Shown piece after piece: positions 17,493 through 26,647 of a DNA stretch of 51,871 nucleotides (position 1 is its first letter; each line of letters starts with the position of its first letter). This DNA comes from Acidobacteriota bacterium (lineage in GTDB: Bacteria > Acidobacteriota > UBA6911): contig JAFGTD010000258.1 in the NCBI GenBank assembly GCA_016934295.1, positions 1 through 51,871 on the forward strand, given 5' to 3'. The position numbers and the translations under genes were made by a program. Under the pieces are notes generated by a model that saw only the letters and a program-made list of their open reading frames with translations, made no database searches and was not told where the DNA came from.

Positions 17493-17804
17493 TCAGGCTC
17501 CCTTCTTTTCAACGGGGACAAGCCTGTACTTGAAATAATCCCCATCCTGCTCATCCTCGGCCACCATGCCGTAGGTCCGCATTTCCATAAGCATCCACAG
17601 AATCCGATCGGTTGTTTCACCGATAGACTCGGCAAGGCCGGGTACCGTTTTAGGCTCGTCCTTCAGGGCTTTCCGGATTTTATTGCGCAGCGTTGCGGTA
17701 TCTTTAAGGCCGGCCTGCACGGCTTTAAGGTGTTCGGCCCGTTCTGCGCGGAGTTTTTTCAGGGTCTCTTTGATTTGAATTTTACGTTCGCTTTCCGCGC
17801 TCAT
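17493..17804 (-). CDS. Small winged-helix protein inside the Qmo/Hdr operon
   Basis: 103 residues. The N-terminal half is a charged, probably coiled helix (SERKIQIKETLKKLRAER). The second half fits a winged helix-turn-helix (VPGLAESIGETTDRILWMLMEMRTYGMV, then a beta wing EDEQDGDYFKYRL). Its ATG overlaps the stop of the HdrA-like gene (ATGA), so translation is coupled. I do not know a named family. Being locked between two complex subunits suggests a structural or sulfur-responsive accessory role rather than a free regulator, although DNA binding remains possible. Confidence 0.78.
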   Translation of the reverse strand: MSAESERKIQIKETLKKLRAERAEHLKAVQAGLKDTATLRNKIRKALKDEPKTVPGLAESIGETTDRILWMLMEMRTYGMVAEDEQDGDYFKYRLVPVEKKGA

Positions 17805-19633
17805 GAGGAAACCTCCACAGGATCGGCGACAATGGCGTCGACCATGGCTTCATACTGGTCGAGAGTCCAACCGCTGACCTGCAGGGCCCGAGTCGGACAG
17901 ACGGCAACGCAGCAGCCGCATCCATTGCAAATGGCCGGATTGACTTCAACATGTCGTTCGTTTCCTTCTCCCACCATATGAAGCGCACCATCCAATGGGC
18001 ACTCTTCGACGCACAGGCCGGTGCCTTCACAGCGCGCAAGATCGACCTTCACTACATAAGGATCGAGTTCGACATACCCTTTGCGCAGAATGGCCGCTGC
18101 CTTAATCGCCGCGGCCGATGCCGAAGCACAGCTTTCCGTAATATCTTTTGGAGCCTGGCAGGCGCCGGCCAGCAGCACACCGTTCACGGCCATTTCCACG
18201 GGGCGCAGTTTAGGGTGCACCTCCTGAAGGAAACCGTCGGAACTCGAAGCGAGTTTCAGATTATCGATAATAGTCGCGTTATCCGCGGGCATCATCCCCA
18301 CTGCCAGGACGAGTATGTCGACACCGACCTCAATCTCTTCGCCTGCAGTCAAACTATCCTCCACCGTTATCAGGAGATTATATTCATCCGCCGCCGGGGC
18401 CTTGGCGACCCGGGGAGGGGATTCCGCCCTATAACGATGGAAGATAACGTCACTCTTGGAAGCCTGCTCGTAATAATCCTCGTGGCCGCGACCGTACGTG
18501 CGGATATCCTGGTAGAAGTCATGTATCTCCATATCGGGGAAACGCCGCCGGAGCCGACAGGCCGTGTGCAGGGTGGCCGTACAGCATACCCTGGAACAAT
18601 ATCGATTGATATTCCCGTTTTCCCCGGGCTTGTGGACGCCTTCAATCTGACGGCTTCCCACACAGTGGACAAAACCGACGCTTCGGACGGGCTTCCCCTC
18701 AAATTCCAACACCGCTGAATCGCCGGCGGAAGCAACGAGAAGTTCATTAAAGTCCGCAAGAGTAACGACTCGAGACAGTTTTTGATACCCCAGTTCCTTT
18801 TTTGCGGGTTGATAGGAGCGGAATCCGGTAGCGACAATAATCGTGCCGGCCTCAATTCGTATTTCACCCGCCTTAGAATCGGAGTTTTTGCGGACCTGTG
18901 CCGTGAAGTTTCCGATATAACCCTCAATGCCTGTCACTTCACTGTTCGTGTGCACGACGATACCGGAATCGGTTCGGACCGCCTCAACAAGGCGGGAGAG
19001 CAAGGCAGTCGCAGGTTCTTCATCCGGATAGAGGGCATCCAGACGCCGCACAAAACCGCCCAGCTCTTTTTCACGCTCGACGAGCACCACTTTAATACCC
19101 AATTTCGAAAGGTCCCCGGCGGCACGCAGTCCGGCTACGCCCCCGCCTATCACGAGTGCGCAGTTGGTGGCCTCCACGCGTACCGGGTTGAGGGGAACCA
19201 ATCTGCGGGCCTTTGCTACGGCGGCGCGTACCAGGGTGAAAGCCTTGGCGGTGGCTGCCTCCTGCCCGTGGTGCGGCCAACTGCACTGTTCCCGAATGTT
19301 GGCCTGCTCCAGCAGGTAGGGGTTCACGCCATTGCGCGCCAACAGGCTGGCGAAAGTAGTCTCGTGCAGGCTTCTGGTACAGGCGGCAACAACAAAATTG
19401 TCGACAAGGCCTTTCTGAATGTCTTCCTGGATCATCTTCTGTCCGGGATCGGAGCACATGAACATATTGGTACGGGAAACGGCAACTCCCGGCAGCTGAG
19501 CAGCTTCGGCAACAACCTTTTCAACATCTACAACGTCGGAAATGTTGCCGCCGCAATGGCAAACGTAGACACCCACTCTGGGTTCGTCTTTTTTATTTTC
19601 CGGTTTGGGCTGTGTATCTTCCAGATCCGTCAT
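17801..19633 (-). CDS. HdrA/QmoB-like FAD and Fe-S oxidoreductase subunit
   Basis: 610 residues. The N-terminal HdrA module (VGVYVCHCGGNI, then MFMCSDPG) precedes an FAD Rossmann fold (ALVIGGGVAGLRAAGDL with VVLVEREKELGG). A cysteine-rich insert follows (HCVGSRQ, YCSRVCC), and two C-terminal 4Fe-4S sites (CEGTGLCVEECP, CNGCGCCVAVCP). QmoB of sulfate reducers is an HdrA unit with an MvhD domain at the C-terminus; here that domain is absent and a separate MvhD-like gene is two genes upstream. The role is electron transfer between soluble donors or sulfur chemistry and the QmoC membrane subunit. The start overlaps the previous stop (ATGA). Confidence 0.92.
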   Translation of the reverse strand: MTDLEDTQPKPENKKDEPRVGVYVCHCGGNISDVVDVEKVVAEAAQLPGVAVSRTNMFMCSDPGQKMIQEDIQKGLVDNFVVAACTRSLHETTFASLLARNGVNPYLLEQANIREQCSWPHHGQEAATAKAFTLVRAAVAKARRLVPLNPVRVEATNCALVIGGGVAGLRAAGDLSKLGIKVVLVEREKELGGFVRRLDALYPDEEPATALLSRLVEAVRTDSGIVVHTNSEVTGIEGYIGNFTAQVRKNSDSKAGEIRIEAGTIIVATGFRSYQPAKKELGYQKLSRVVTLADFNELLVASAGDSAVLEFEGKPVRSVGFVHCVGSRQIEGVHKPGENGNINRYCSRVCCTATLHTACRLRRRFPDMEIHDFYQDIRTYGRGHEDYYEQASKSDVIFHRYRAESPPRVAKAPAADEYNLLITVEDSLTAGEEIEVGVDILVLAVGMMPADNATIIDNLKLASSSDGFLQEVHPKLRPVEMAVNGVLLAGACQAPKDITESCASASAAAIKAAAILRKGYVELDPYVVKVDLARCEGTGLCVEECPLDGALHMVGEGNERHVEVNPAICNGCGCCVAVCPTRALQVSGWTLDQYEAMVDAIVADPVEVSS

Positions 19634-20949
19634 AATACTCTGCTTTCCGATTTATTGGATGTAATACCTGTCTGTTTCATATATATGGCTGCCTCAGTTG
19701 CCGCTGCACCGGCTTCGACAATGCTATCCACAATATCTTTCGGACCGGTTGCAGTCCCGGCGACAAATACTCCCTCCACCCCGGTATTACACGGAGCATC
19801 TTTGGCATGGGGAAGCATTACGAATCCGTCATTTCCGGTTTCAATGGGCAGCATTCGACCGGGATTGTCGCCGGGCAGCATGCCGAGAGACAGAACCACC
19901 AGATCGTGCTGCCGCTCTTCAACCTGTCCGAATCCGTCGATGTGTTCGAACCGAAGTTTCACCGAGCGGTCCGGATTTTCGGTGATCCGGGCGACTTTGC
20001 CTTTTATGAACTCAATTCCCATAGCCTTGGCATTTTGGTAGAATTCTTCAAATCCCTTTCCGAAGGTGCGGATATCCATATAGTAAATGGTAATATCGGC
20101 CAACGGCACCGCCCCGCTCAGCAGCATAGCCTGTTTGATGGCATACATGCAGCACACCCGTGAGCAATAGGGAACACCCAAAGTCGCGTCGCGGGAGCCG
20201 GCGCATTGAACATAGGCAATGGAATCGGGAACCTTGCCGTCCGCGGGTCTTAGAACTCTGCCGTAAGGACCGTGGGGCGCCAGCAGACGTTCCATCTGCA
20301 ACGGCGATATGACATTGGCAATCGAGTCGCCCCGGTACTGCGGTTTGGCATCAATCGGCGTGAGTTTCCAACCGGTGGCGACAATGACGGTCTTTGCCTG
20401 TATTTCCAGTGTCTGCGGCTTCTGTTCGAGGTCAATGGCATCCGTAGGACAGGACGAAATGCATTGACCGCACAACGTACAGGCGTTCTCATCCACCAGC
20501 GCAACCTGGGGTATGGCATTGCTGAACGGGATGTGGATCGCGCGCAGGCCGCTATACCCTCCCTGGAATTCATCCTCCATACTTGAAGTGCAGGCATACT
20601 CACACAGTCGACAACCGATACAGAGGTCTTCCTTGACGAACCGCGGCTTCTTCGTAAGCCGGGCGGTGAAGCCTCCATTTTGCCGGGTCAGCGAATCGAC
20701 TTCGGTATAGGTCAGGAGTGTAATGTTGTCATGATGCGCGGCGGCCGCCATCTTCGGCGTGGTGATACAGCTTGCGCAATCAAGCGTCGGAAAAACCTTG
20801 CTCAGCCTGATCATGGCGCCGCCTATACTCGGCTGGCGTTCCACCACAGCGACCTGGTAGCCCTGCTCAGCCAGGTCCAGCGCCGCCTGCAGCCCGGCGA
20901 TTCCACCCCCGATCACAAGAGCATCCGTTTCTGAAGGAATCGTACTCAT
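19630..20949 (-). CDS. QmoA-like / HdrA-family flavoprotein
   Basis: 439 residues. An FAD site (ALVIGGGIAGLQAALDLAEQG, VAVVERQPSIGG) is followed by CASCITTPKM. Two ferredoxin-type clusters follow (CIGCRLCEYAC and CTLCGQCISSCP), and then YCSRVCC, the cysteine cluster common to HdrA proteins. It lacks the N-terminal HdrA module, as does QmoA. It would pair with the HdrA/QmoB-like protein to form the soluble part of a Qmo-type complex. Both ends overlap neighbours by ATGA, so its synthesis is coupled to the MvhD-like protein and the next subunit. Confidence 0.9.
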   Translation of the reverse strand: MSTIPSETDALVIGGGIAGLQAALDLAEQGYQVAVVERQPSIGGAMIRLSKVFPTLDCASCITTPKMAAAAHHDNITLLTYTEVDSLTRQNGGFTARLTKKPRFVKEDLCIGCRLCEYACTSSMEDEFQGGYSGLRAIHIPFSNAIPQVALVDENACTLCGQCISSCPTDAIDLEQKPQTLEIQAKTVIVATGWKLTPIDAKPQYRGDSIANVISPLQMERLLAPHGPYGRVLRPADGKVPDSIAYVQCAGSRDATLGVPYCSRVCCMYAIKQAMLLSGAVPLADITIYYMDIRTFGKGFEEFYQNAKAMGIEFIKGKVARITENPDRSVKLRFEHIDGFGQVEERQHDLVVLSLGMLPGDNPGRMLPIETGNDGFVMLPHAKDAPCNTGVEGVFVAGTATGPKDIVDSIVEAGAAATEAAIYMKQTGITSNKSESRVL

Positions 20950-21359
20950 GAGGATTCCTCCTGCTCTTTTATCAACAGATCGTTCATTTCATTAACCTCT
21001 TTGAGAAAGGCTTTTGTACAGACAGTACAGACGGAACACAGCTTCAACCGTCCCTGTTTGATCCCGCGCTTTTTGAGGCCCAGGGATACCCGATCCAGTT
21101 TGGCCGCCAGCCGTTCGTACGCACCTTCAAAAGGGCACTCCACCCCGCAGGACATCACAATGATGCCGTCGATGCCGCGTTCAAGGCAGCGGTAGTAGAA
21201 GTTTTCGGGAAACACACAGGGGGACGGAACATCAATAATGTACGTATTCGGCGGATAACTGAGGTGGGCCTGCCCCGTGGCATCGGCGCCCGTGTACCCG
21301 CAGGAACTGGTTGCCAATATTAAAATTTTCGGTGGAGCCTTTAAATTTGTTTCACTCAT
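20946..21359 (-). CDS. MvhD-like iron-sulfur protein (delta-type subunit)
   Basis: 137 residues from ATG 21359; upstream codons to 21497 do not resemble the family. It is a stand-alone MvhD/FlpD-type [2Fe-2S] protein: CGYTGADATG near the N-terminus, SCGVECPF, and CSVCTVC. In methanogens MvhD passes electrons from hydrogenase to HdrA; in QmoB the same domain is fused to HdrA. Here it is the second structural gene, before the QmoA-like gene, with an ATGA overlap. It therefore probably supplies the electron entry domain missing from the HdrA/QmoB-like protein. Confidence 0.88.
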   Translation of the reverse strand: MSETNLKAPPKILILATSSCGYTGADATGQAHLSYPPNTYIIDVPSPCVFPENFYYRCLERGIDGIIVMSCGVECPFEGAYERLAAKLDRVSLGLKKRGIKQGRLKLCSVCTVCTKAFLKEVNEMNDLLIKEQEESS

Positions 21360-21517
21360 AACATTCTCTGATTCGGCCCCATGCCGATTTTTTGCCGGCA
21401 CGATACAGGAAAAACCTCCAACCAGGCCGAATGCAAATGAGCTGACCCGGCGACGCGCAATAATTCCGTGTATCGCTATGGACGCAATCGCCGGCAAACA
21501 GCTTCTAAATTATTTGA

Positions 21518-21775
21518 TTATTTTCCGCGCTTTACAAAGATGCGATCGTATCCTTCCTCGGCTTCCAACACTCCAAGGTAGTCATGTCCCACTTTTTTAG
21601 CCCAGATAGGAATGTCGTTACGGGTACCCTTGTCGCTGGACCGGATCTCAAGCACCTCCCCAACCTCTACGTTGCCGATGCCTTTTTTGGCTTCCAGCAG
21701 CGGGCCCGGGCATGCGCTTCCGCGGGCATCCACAATATGTTCCGGCTCCAAATCTTCAAGATCTTCAATATCCAT
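21518..21775 (-). CDS. TusA-family sulfur-carrier protein
   Basis: 85 residues with the TusA signature DARGSACPGPLLEAKKG; the Cys of the CPxP motif carries persulfide sulfur. The C-terminal half (VLEIRSSDKGTRNDIPIWAKKVGHDYLG) matches the family's second strand-helix unit. An acidic N-terminal extension (MDIEDLEDLEPE) is a little unusual. It opens the structural part of the operon, downstream of the ArsR gene and 158 bp before the MvhD-like start. With the two DsrE proteins it points to persulfide relay associated with the Qmo-like complex. Confidence 0.93.
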   Translation of the reverse strand: MDIEDLEDLEPEHIVDARGSACPGPLLEAKKGIGNVEVGEVLEIRSSDKGTRNDIPIWAKKVGHDYLGVLEAEEGYDRIFVKRGK

Positions 21776-21863
21776 ACTGGTGTACCTTTCCTGATTGATA
21801 AAAATTGTTAATGGGCCAAATCAAATATGAAACTCTTTCAATAAACCATACGCCGACAGGCAC

Positions 21864-22217
21864 TCAGTCTTCGTGCGAAACGCCTTCAGGGTCAATTTCC
21901 CTCGCAATAATGCCTCGCTGATGCATACTCTTGAGCAAAACCCGGCGAATCATGACTGTGGCTTCCATGAGAGCAGCATCCACAAGGCTGTAATAAACCG
22001 TCTGCCCCGCCTTTTTGGTATTCACGATATGGCGTTCCCGCAACACCCGCAGGTGCTGGCTGATTGTTGCCAGAGCGGTATTCGTAGCTTTGGCAATATC
22101 TCCCACGGACATGTCCTCCTTACTTAAGAGGGCAATAATCATTAACCGTTTAGGATTGGACAGCACTTTGCAGAATTCTGCATGCAATTGAAATATTTCT
22201 TGATTGCTTATTTTCAT
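21864..22217 (-). CDS. ArsR-family transcriptional regulator
   Basis: 117 residues with a winged helix-turn-helix: HAEFCKVLSNPKRLMIIALL, then DIAKATNTALATISQHLRVLRERHIV and a wing KAGQTVYYSL. This matches ArsR/SmtB regulators. Only one cysteine (in EFCK) is seen, so the two-cysteine persulfide switch of SqrR/BigR is not obvious. It lies 88 bp upstream of the TusA gene, on the same strand, and divergent from the secreted DsrE gene, so it is the likely local regulator of both units. The signal sensed is unknown. Confidence 0.9.
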   Translation of the reverse strand: MKISNQEIFQLHAEFCKVLSNPKRLMIIALLSKEDMSVGDIAKATNTALATISQHLRVLRERHIVNTKKAGQTVYYSLVDAALMEATVMIRRVLLKSMHQRGIIAREIDPEGVSHED

Positions 22218-22418
22218 AATCTATTACTTCCGTATTTGCGAAACCGCTAAAATATATACTGGGAAGATTCCCCTACGTCAAGAAATTTTTCATTTTTTAC
22301 GGTAGTATTAAAAATAAAGCCGGTTTACTAAATCCGTTAAGAGGCTGGGGGAATTTCTTTATTTTCGGTGGATCGGAAACGGTTAAAACCGGATCATTCC
22401 CTCAAAAAGGAGAAGTTT

Positions 22419-22853
22419 ATGAAATCCAAAAAGAGAACCTATCTATCGCTTTTTGTAGTGCTTGTATTCGTCTGCGCCTTCGTGCAAACAGCAATCACAC
22501 AGGAAGAAAAGGCAGCTTCCGGCAAGCTGGCCGTTCTATGGACGAGCGGAGATCCGGATGTGGCCCACAATGTCGCTTTCATGTATGCACACACTGCAAA
22601 GAAAGTCGGCTGGTTCGGAGAAGTGACTCTTATCGTCTGGGGCCCCTCCCAGCGCCTTCTTGCAGGGGATAAAAGCCTGCAGGATAAACTCAAGGCCATG
22701 CAACAGGATGGCATTGTTGTTGAAGCCTGCGTTGCCTGCGCGATGAACTACGGCATAGTGGAAGAACTGAAGGCTCTAGGCGTATCGGTACGCGGAATGG
22801 GCCTGCCTTTAACCGACTATCTCAAAAACGGCTGGGAAATACTGACATTTTAA
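22419..22853 (+). CDS. Exported DsrE-family protein
   Basis: 144 residues from ATG 22419 (AAGGAG seven bases upstream). A signal peptide (MKSKKRTYLSLFVVLVF...) ends near AITQ. The mature part is a DsrE/F-like fold: LAVLWTSGDPDVAHNVAF, a ValGluAlaCys-ValAlaCys pair in EACVACAMNYG, and a C-terminus RGMGLPLTDYLKNGWEILTF typical of the family. It would act in the periplasm, unlike the DsrE at 15884. Divergent placement next to the ArsR regulator suggests common control with the sulfur operon. Confidence 0.87.
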   Translation: MKSKKRTYLSLFVVLVFVCAFVQTAITQEEKAASGKLAVLWTSGDPDVAHNVAFMYAHTAKKVGWFGEVTLIVWGPSQRLLAGDKSLQDKLKAMQQDGIVVEACVACAMNYGIVEELKALGVSVRGMGLPLTDYLKNGWEILTF

Positions 22854-22906
22854 AAGGTCCGTTCTTATACCTGCAGAGATAAGGGGGTAACTCTGATTGC
22901 CGTAAC

Positions 22907-25900
22907 TCACGCGATACAATCTTTGAAGTCCGACAGGAGCTGGTAAGCGGATTGGGGCCGCAGGCCGCGATCCGGGGCCAGGGTTTTTTCAAAGAAATAC
23001 TGCCATCCTGCAGGCGCTTCCGGAAGATGTTCTGACAGCGGCGTCATACGCCCGTCCAGAATTGCGTTCCGGACTTCCGCCGACGTGGCCCCTGCGAATG
23101 GGTGCAACCCCACCAGCATCTCATACGCTATGACCGCCAATGCCCAAATGTCCCAGCCTTCGTCGGGCTTATCCCCGTGCAGCTCTTCCGGTGACATGTA
23201 TTTCAGAGTGCCGACCAGCCTGCCGGGTTCAGTCTGGTTTGCATCAAGGTCTTCGGGAGACTGGATGAGCGACTTGGCAACCCCAAAGTCCAGGATCTTT
23301 ACCGACTCCATCCCCTCAGAACTCGCGACAAATATATTTTCAGGTTTTAGATCCCGGTGCAGGAGTCGTTGCCGGTGGGCGGCATCCACGGCCGCGCAGA
23401 CTCCGGATAGAATTTCGGATGTACGCGATGCGGACAGGTGATGACACTGTCTCAATTCCTGCCTGAGAGTCGAACCGTGAAGAAGCTCCATAACCAGATA
23501 GGCTCTTTGACCTTCTCCGACGTCGAAGTCATAAACGGTTACAACGTTTGGATGAGTGAAACCAGCGGCAACCCGGGCCTCCCGCTTGAACCGCGTCGCC
23601 GCCTCAGAGCTGTCCGTAAGTGCCGGGTGAATCAGCTTGACCGCAACGTGCCTCTCGAGTTCCATGTCGAAAGACCTGTAAACAATTCCCATTCCCCCTT
23701 TCCCAAGCCTCTGCTCGAAACGGTATCGACAACCCAGCACACGGGGATAAGGAATCGGTGTCAGCGTAGTCCCTCCATTCCTGCAGCTGTCCGAATCGCT
23801 GTCATAGCACATGCCGCATTCGGGGCACTCCTTGAATCCCCAGCTGTCGATATCCACTACCGGAGACTGCTCCAGCAGCAGGGCCAGGCTGCCGGCGATT
23901 CCCTGAAGGAGTTCCTGGTCTTCACGGGAGTACGGAGATTCGGACCGCTTCGGCCCGACAGCGAGCAGGGCCTCGGTCCGCCCTTCCGTAAGGCAGATGG
24001 GGAAAAGCCATTCCAGATTTGACTGCCGCAGAATACGGCTCTCCTCCTCGGGCAGTTGAGTCCACGGCCAGCCGTCAGGATCGTGAGAAATTTCAACAGG
24101 CTTGTCCAGCACGCGAATCATTGCCAACAATCGGCTGTCGGCCGCGATGGGTTGTAACTCCCTATCTTCCCGGGCCAGGTCCTTGAATGCGGATTCCCCG
24201 GGCCGTCGCACGAGGATAGCGGCCGTCTGAGGGTGCAGGGCCGACTCGATCTGCAGCACCGCGCCCGGCGCCACCTTCTCGAAACTCCCGGATTTTCGAA
24301 TCTCTTCAATGACGGTGCGCAAAACCCCATGGGCCTCGTAGTGCTCCCGGAAAAAACGCCGGTCGAGGGCCTCGAGCCAGGTCCGCCTGTAGAAATACAG
24401 CAGCAATGCCGCACCTACCATCACGGCGTAAAGCAGACCTCGTTGGGCCATAATTTTTTCCAGTGTTTGGCTGCGATGCACGGCCAGATCCACCGCCATC
24501 ACAAGCAGAATGATCGGCACCAGGGAGAGTATGAATCCCCGGGCGGCGGCATACTGCACCCCCTGCCGGATCATGATGCGAATATCGAACAGGCGGTGGC
24601 GCATGATGCCGTAGGCTTTTATTATGGGAGAAATGAATGCAATGTAGTTGAGCACCATCACTATAGTATTTTTCACACCCGTCCCGACAAAAAGCAGCCT
24701 GAACAAGCCGGGAAATACCGACATCGAGATCACGGGCGACAACCCGACCATGGAAGCAGCAGCCCCTATGATCAGGATACGGACTCTTCTCCTGTCATTC
24801 GGGTCCCGGAGCCGCCTGTAATTCAAAATGGTGACGACAAACTCGGAAATAATACTGGCCAGGGCGACAAGGCTGACGGTAGTCAGGTACCATTGCGGCC
24901 ATTGGAAGTTTACGGAATATACCGGCTCGTGATTGGACAGGATCCCCGGAGGGATGAAGATCAGGGCGGGCAGCCATACCAGCGCCCAGATCCAATTCTG
25001 CCGGAACAGTCTGCGCGGAAATACCGCGAAAAAAGTAATGATGGCTGACATCTGAATCGCGGAAGCCAATGCCGGGAACAACACCGTCAGCCAGGCGACC
25101 GGGCGCGGAAGAGCCAGCAGGGTGCTGCCCCAACTGGGGGATCCCATTGAGTAATTGCAGTAAATTGAAATGGTCCCCATCATCAAAGCGCCCCATCTTG
25201 CCGCAAGGTCGTAGGGACGCGCCAATGCCACAATCAGGGCCAGTATCAAAAATGAAAGCGAATTTAAAAGAACGAGGCTGCGTACTCCACCGTCGATAAG
25301 CCACTTCACCGGCGAGAATGTTCGATCCAGTTCCAGATATATGATTTTTGTTTCCCGGTCGCGCGTGATTTTCAGGGGATAGGGGTAGTCGGCTTTCAAG
25401 TAACCATAGCCTGTGCCGGGCCGGGATCGATCCAGATATTCAGAACCGGTCACCTCGATCCAATCACCAACCTCAATTCCCGCTTTTGCCCCTGCAAGAC
25501 CAGGCTTCACTTCCGTGACACGCACCTTCTTCTCCGTCGTGCCCCTGATCAGACCAGGCTCCCACATAAGCCCCGGATCCTCCGGCGCCGTAGAAAAATC
25601 GTAATAACGAATCGCGGTGCATAAAAGGAAAGCCGCGATCAGCGCATACATCCACCACGGGGCGCGCTTCGGGTGTGTTGGTTTAGCAGTTTCCTTCACG
25701 GGATCAGGCGCGCGATCCTTTTTCCCTGCAGCCTCATGATCTCCGACCGTCTCGCCCCCCGGTTTGCTTGCAGGATCTTGTCCGGAAAGGCCCCCTTCTT
25801 TTCCGATAAGAGCCCTCGCGGCCACTTCCACGGCGGGGGATTCGATGAAGCCGCCGGCCTCCTCCCGGGCTTCAAGGAGGGCATCGATTTCCTTGCGAAG

Positions 25901-26011
25901 GGATGCATCTTCCGCGCAGGCCTGATTCAGAAATGCCTCGCGCCCGGCCGGTTCGATTTCAAGTACTTCAGAATAGATCCGTTCGATCCTGTACCACTGT
26001 TCCGGTTTCAT
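22907..26011 (-). CDS. Large membrane Ser/Thr protein kinase with PDZ, transmembrane, GAF-like and zinc-ribbon parts
   Basis: 1034 residues. The N-terminus (MKPEQWYRIERIYSEVLEIEP) is the short leader typical of acidobacterial kinases. Then come one helix, a PDZ-like segment (AGLAGAKAGIEVGDWIEVTG), about seven or eight membrane helices (residues ~240-540), a GAF-like region (~560-720), a small cysteine motif (CPECGMCYDSDSDSC) and a complete kinase domain at the C-terminus. The kinase has GKGGMG, VAVKL, HRDLKPEN, DFGVAK and GTLKYMSPEE. Having the kinase last, after the sensor and membrane parts, differs from the usual order. The start lies one base after the ECF sigma stop codon (TGAGATG), so the two are coupled and probably form one signalling pair. 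Confidence 0.9.
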   Translation of the reverse strand: MKPEQWYRIERIYSEVLEIEPAGREAFLNQACAEDASLRKEIDALLEAREEAGGFIESPAVEVAARALIGKEGGLSGQDPASKPGGETVGDHEAAGKKDRAPDPVKETAKPTHPKRAPWWMYALIAAFLLCTAIRYYDFSTAPEDPGLMWEPGLIRGTTEKKVRVTEVKPGLAGAKAGIEVGDWIEVTGSEYLDRSRPGTGYGYLKADYPYPLKITRDRETKIIYLELDRTFSPVKWLIDGGVRSLVLLNSLSFLILALIVALARPYDLAARWGALMMGTISIYCNYSMGSPSWGSTLLALPRPVAWLTVLFPALASAIQMSAIITFFAVFPRRLFRQNWIWALVWLPALIFIPPGILSNHEPVYSVNFQWPQWYLTTVSLVALASIISEFVVTILNYRRLRDPNDRRRVRILIIGAAASMVGLSPVISMSVFPGLFRLLFVGTGVKNTIVMVLNYIAFISPIIKAYGIMRHRLFDIRIMIRQGVQYAAARGFILSLVPIILLVMAVDLAVHRSQTLEKIMAQRGLLYAVMVGAALLLYFYRRTWLEALDRRFFREHYEAHGVLRTVIEEIRKSGSFEKVAPGAVLQIESALHPQTAAILVRRPGESAFKDLAREDRELQPIAADSRLLAMIRVLDKPVEISHDPDGWPWTQLPEEESRILRQSNLEWLFPICLTEGRTEALLAVGPKRSESPYSREDQELLQGIAGSLALLLEQSPVVDIDSWGFKECPECGMCYDSDSDSCRNGGTTLTPIPYPRVLGCRYRFEQRLGKGGMGIVYRSFDMELERHVAVKLIHPALTDSSEAATRFKREARVAAGFTHPNVVTVYDFDVGEGQRAYLVMELLHGSTLRQELRQCHHLSASRTSEILSGVCAAVDAAHRQRLLHRDLKPENIFVASSEGMESVKILDFGVAKSLIQSPEDLDANQTEPGRLVGTLKYMSPEELHGDKPDEGWDIWALAVIAYEMLVGLHPFAGATSAEVRNAILDGRMTPLSEHLPEAPAGWQYFFEKTLAPDRGLRPQSAYQLLSDFKDCIA

Positions 26012-26012
26012 C

Positions 26013-26582
26013 TCAATTCCGATTTTTGAGTTCCCTGTAGAGCCAGGTCCTTGCTATTTCCCAGTCCCGATCCACCGTGCTTGTCGATACTTCCAGCACC
26101 TCGGCCGTTTCCCGGACACTCAAGCCTCCGAAGAAACGCAGTTCCACAACTTTGGCCTTTCTGGAATCGAATCCGGCAAGGGCGTCGAGCGCTTCATCGA
26201 TTCGGATAAGGTCGGGATCCCTATCTATAGGAATGGTCGAAAATGTGTTGAGGGAAATCCTTTTCACTTTGCCGCCGCGTTTCTGGTATCCGCGGGATCG
26301 CGCGAGATCCACCAGAATGCGGCGCATCAGGTTGGCACTTATGGCATAAAAATGATTCCTGTCTTTCCATTCGATTTCCCGGGCCTTGACAAGCCTCAGG
26401 AAAGCCTCGTTGACCAGGGCCGTGGTCTGCAGGGTCTGATTGCCGCGCTCCTGCCGCATGTAGCTGTGGGCCAGGCGGTGGAGCTCTTCATAAACCAGGG
26501 GCATGAGCTTGTCGAGCGCTGTCCGGTCGCCCCCGCACCAGGCATGCAGCAAAGAAGATATCTCATCAGCAGTCGATTGCAT
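26013..26582 (-). CDS. ECF-type RNA polymerase sigma factor
   Basis: 189 residues from ATG 26582, which has a perfect AGGAGGT site upstream; the frame extends to 26642 but without support. Region 2 is ALDKLMPLVYEELHRLAHSYM with LVNEAFLRLV, and region 4 is AKVVELRFFGGLSVRETAEVLEVS followed by TVDRDWEIARTWLYREL. This matches the acidobacterial/planctomycete ECF subfamily that commonly sits before large Ser/Thr kinases. It would direct a stress or envelope regulon, with activity probably set by the kinase encoded one base downstream. No anti-sigma gene is present. Confidence 0.93.
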   Translation of the reverse strand: MQSTADEISSLLHAWCGGDRTALDKLMPLVYEELHRLAHSYMRQERGNQTLQTTALVNEAFLRLVKAREIEWKDRNHFYAISANLMRRILVDLARSRGYQKRGGKVKRISLNTFSTIPIDRDPDLIRIDEALDALAGFDSRKAKVVELRFFGGLSVRETAEVLEVSTSTVDRDWEIARTWLYRELKNRN

Positions 26583-26647
26583 CCAGGCACCTCCTGCCAT
26601 CCGAGAAAACCGATTTTTACAATTTTCAATATTATATACCAACAGCG

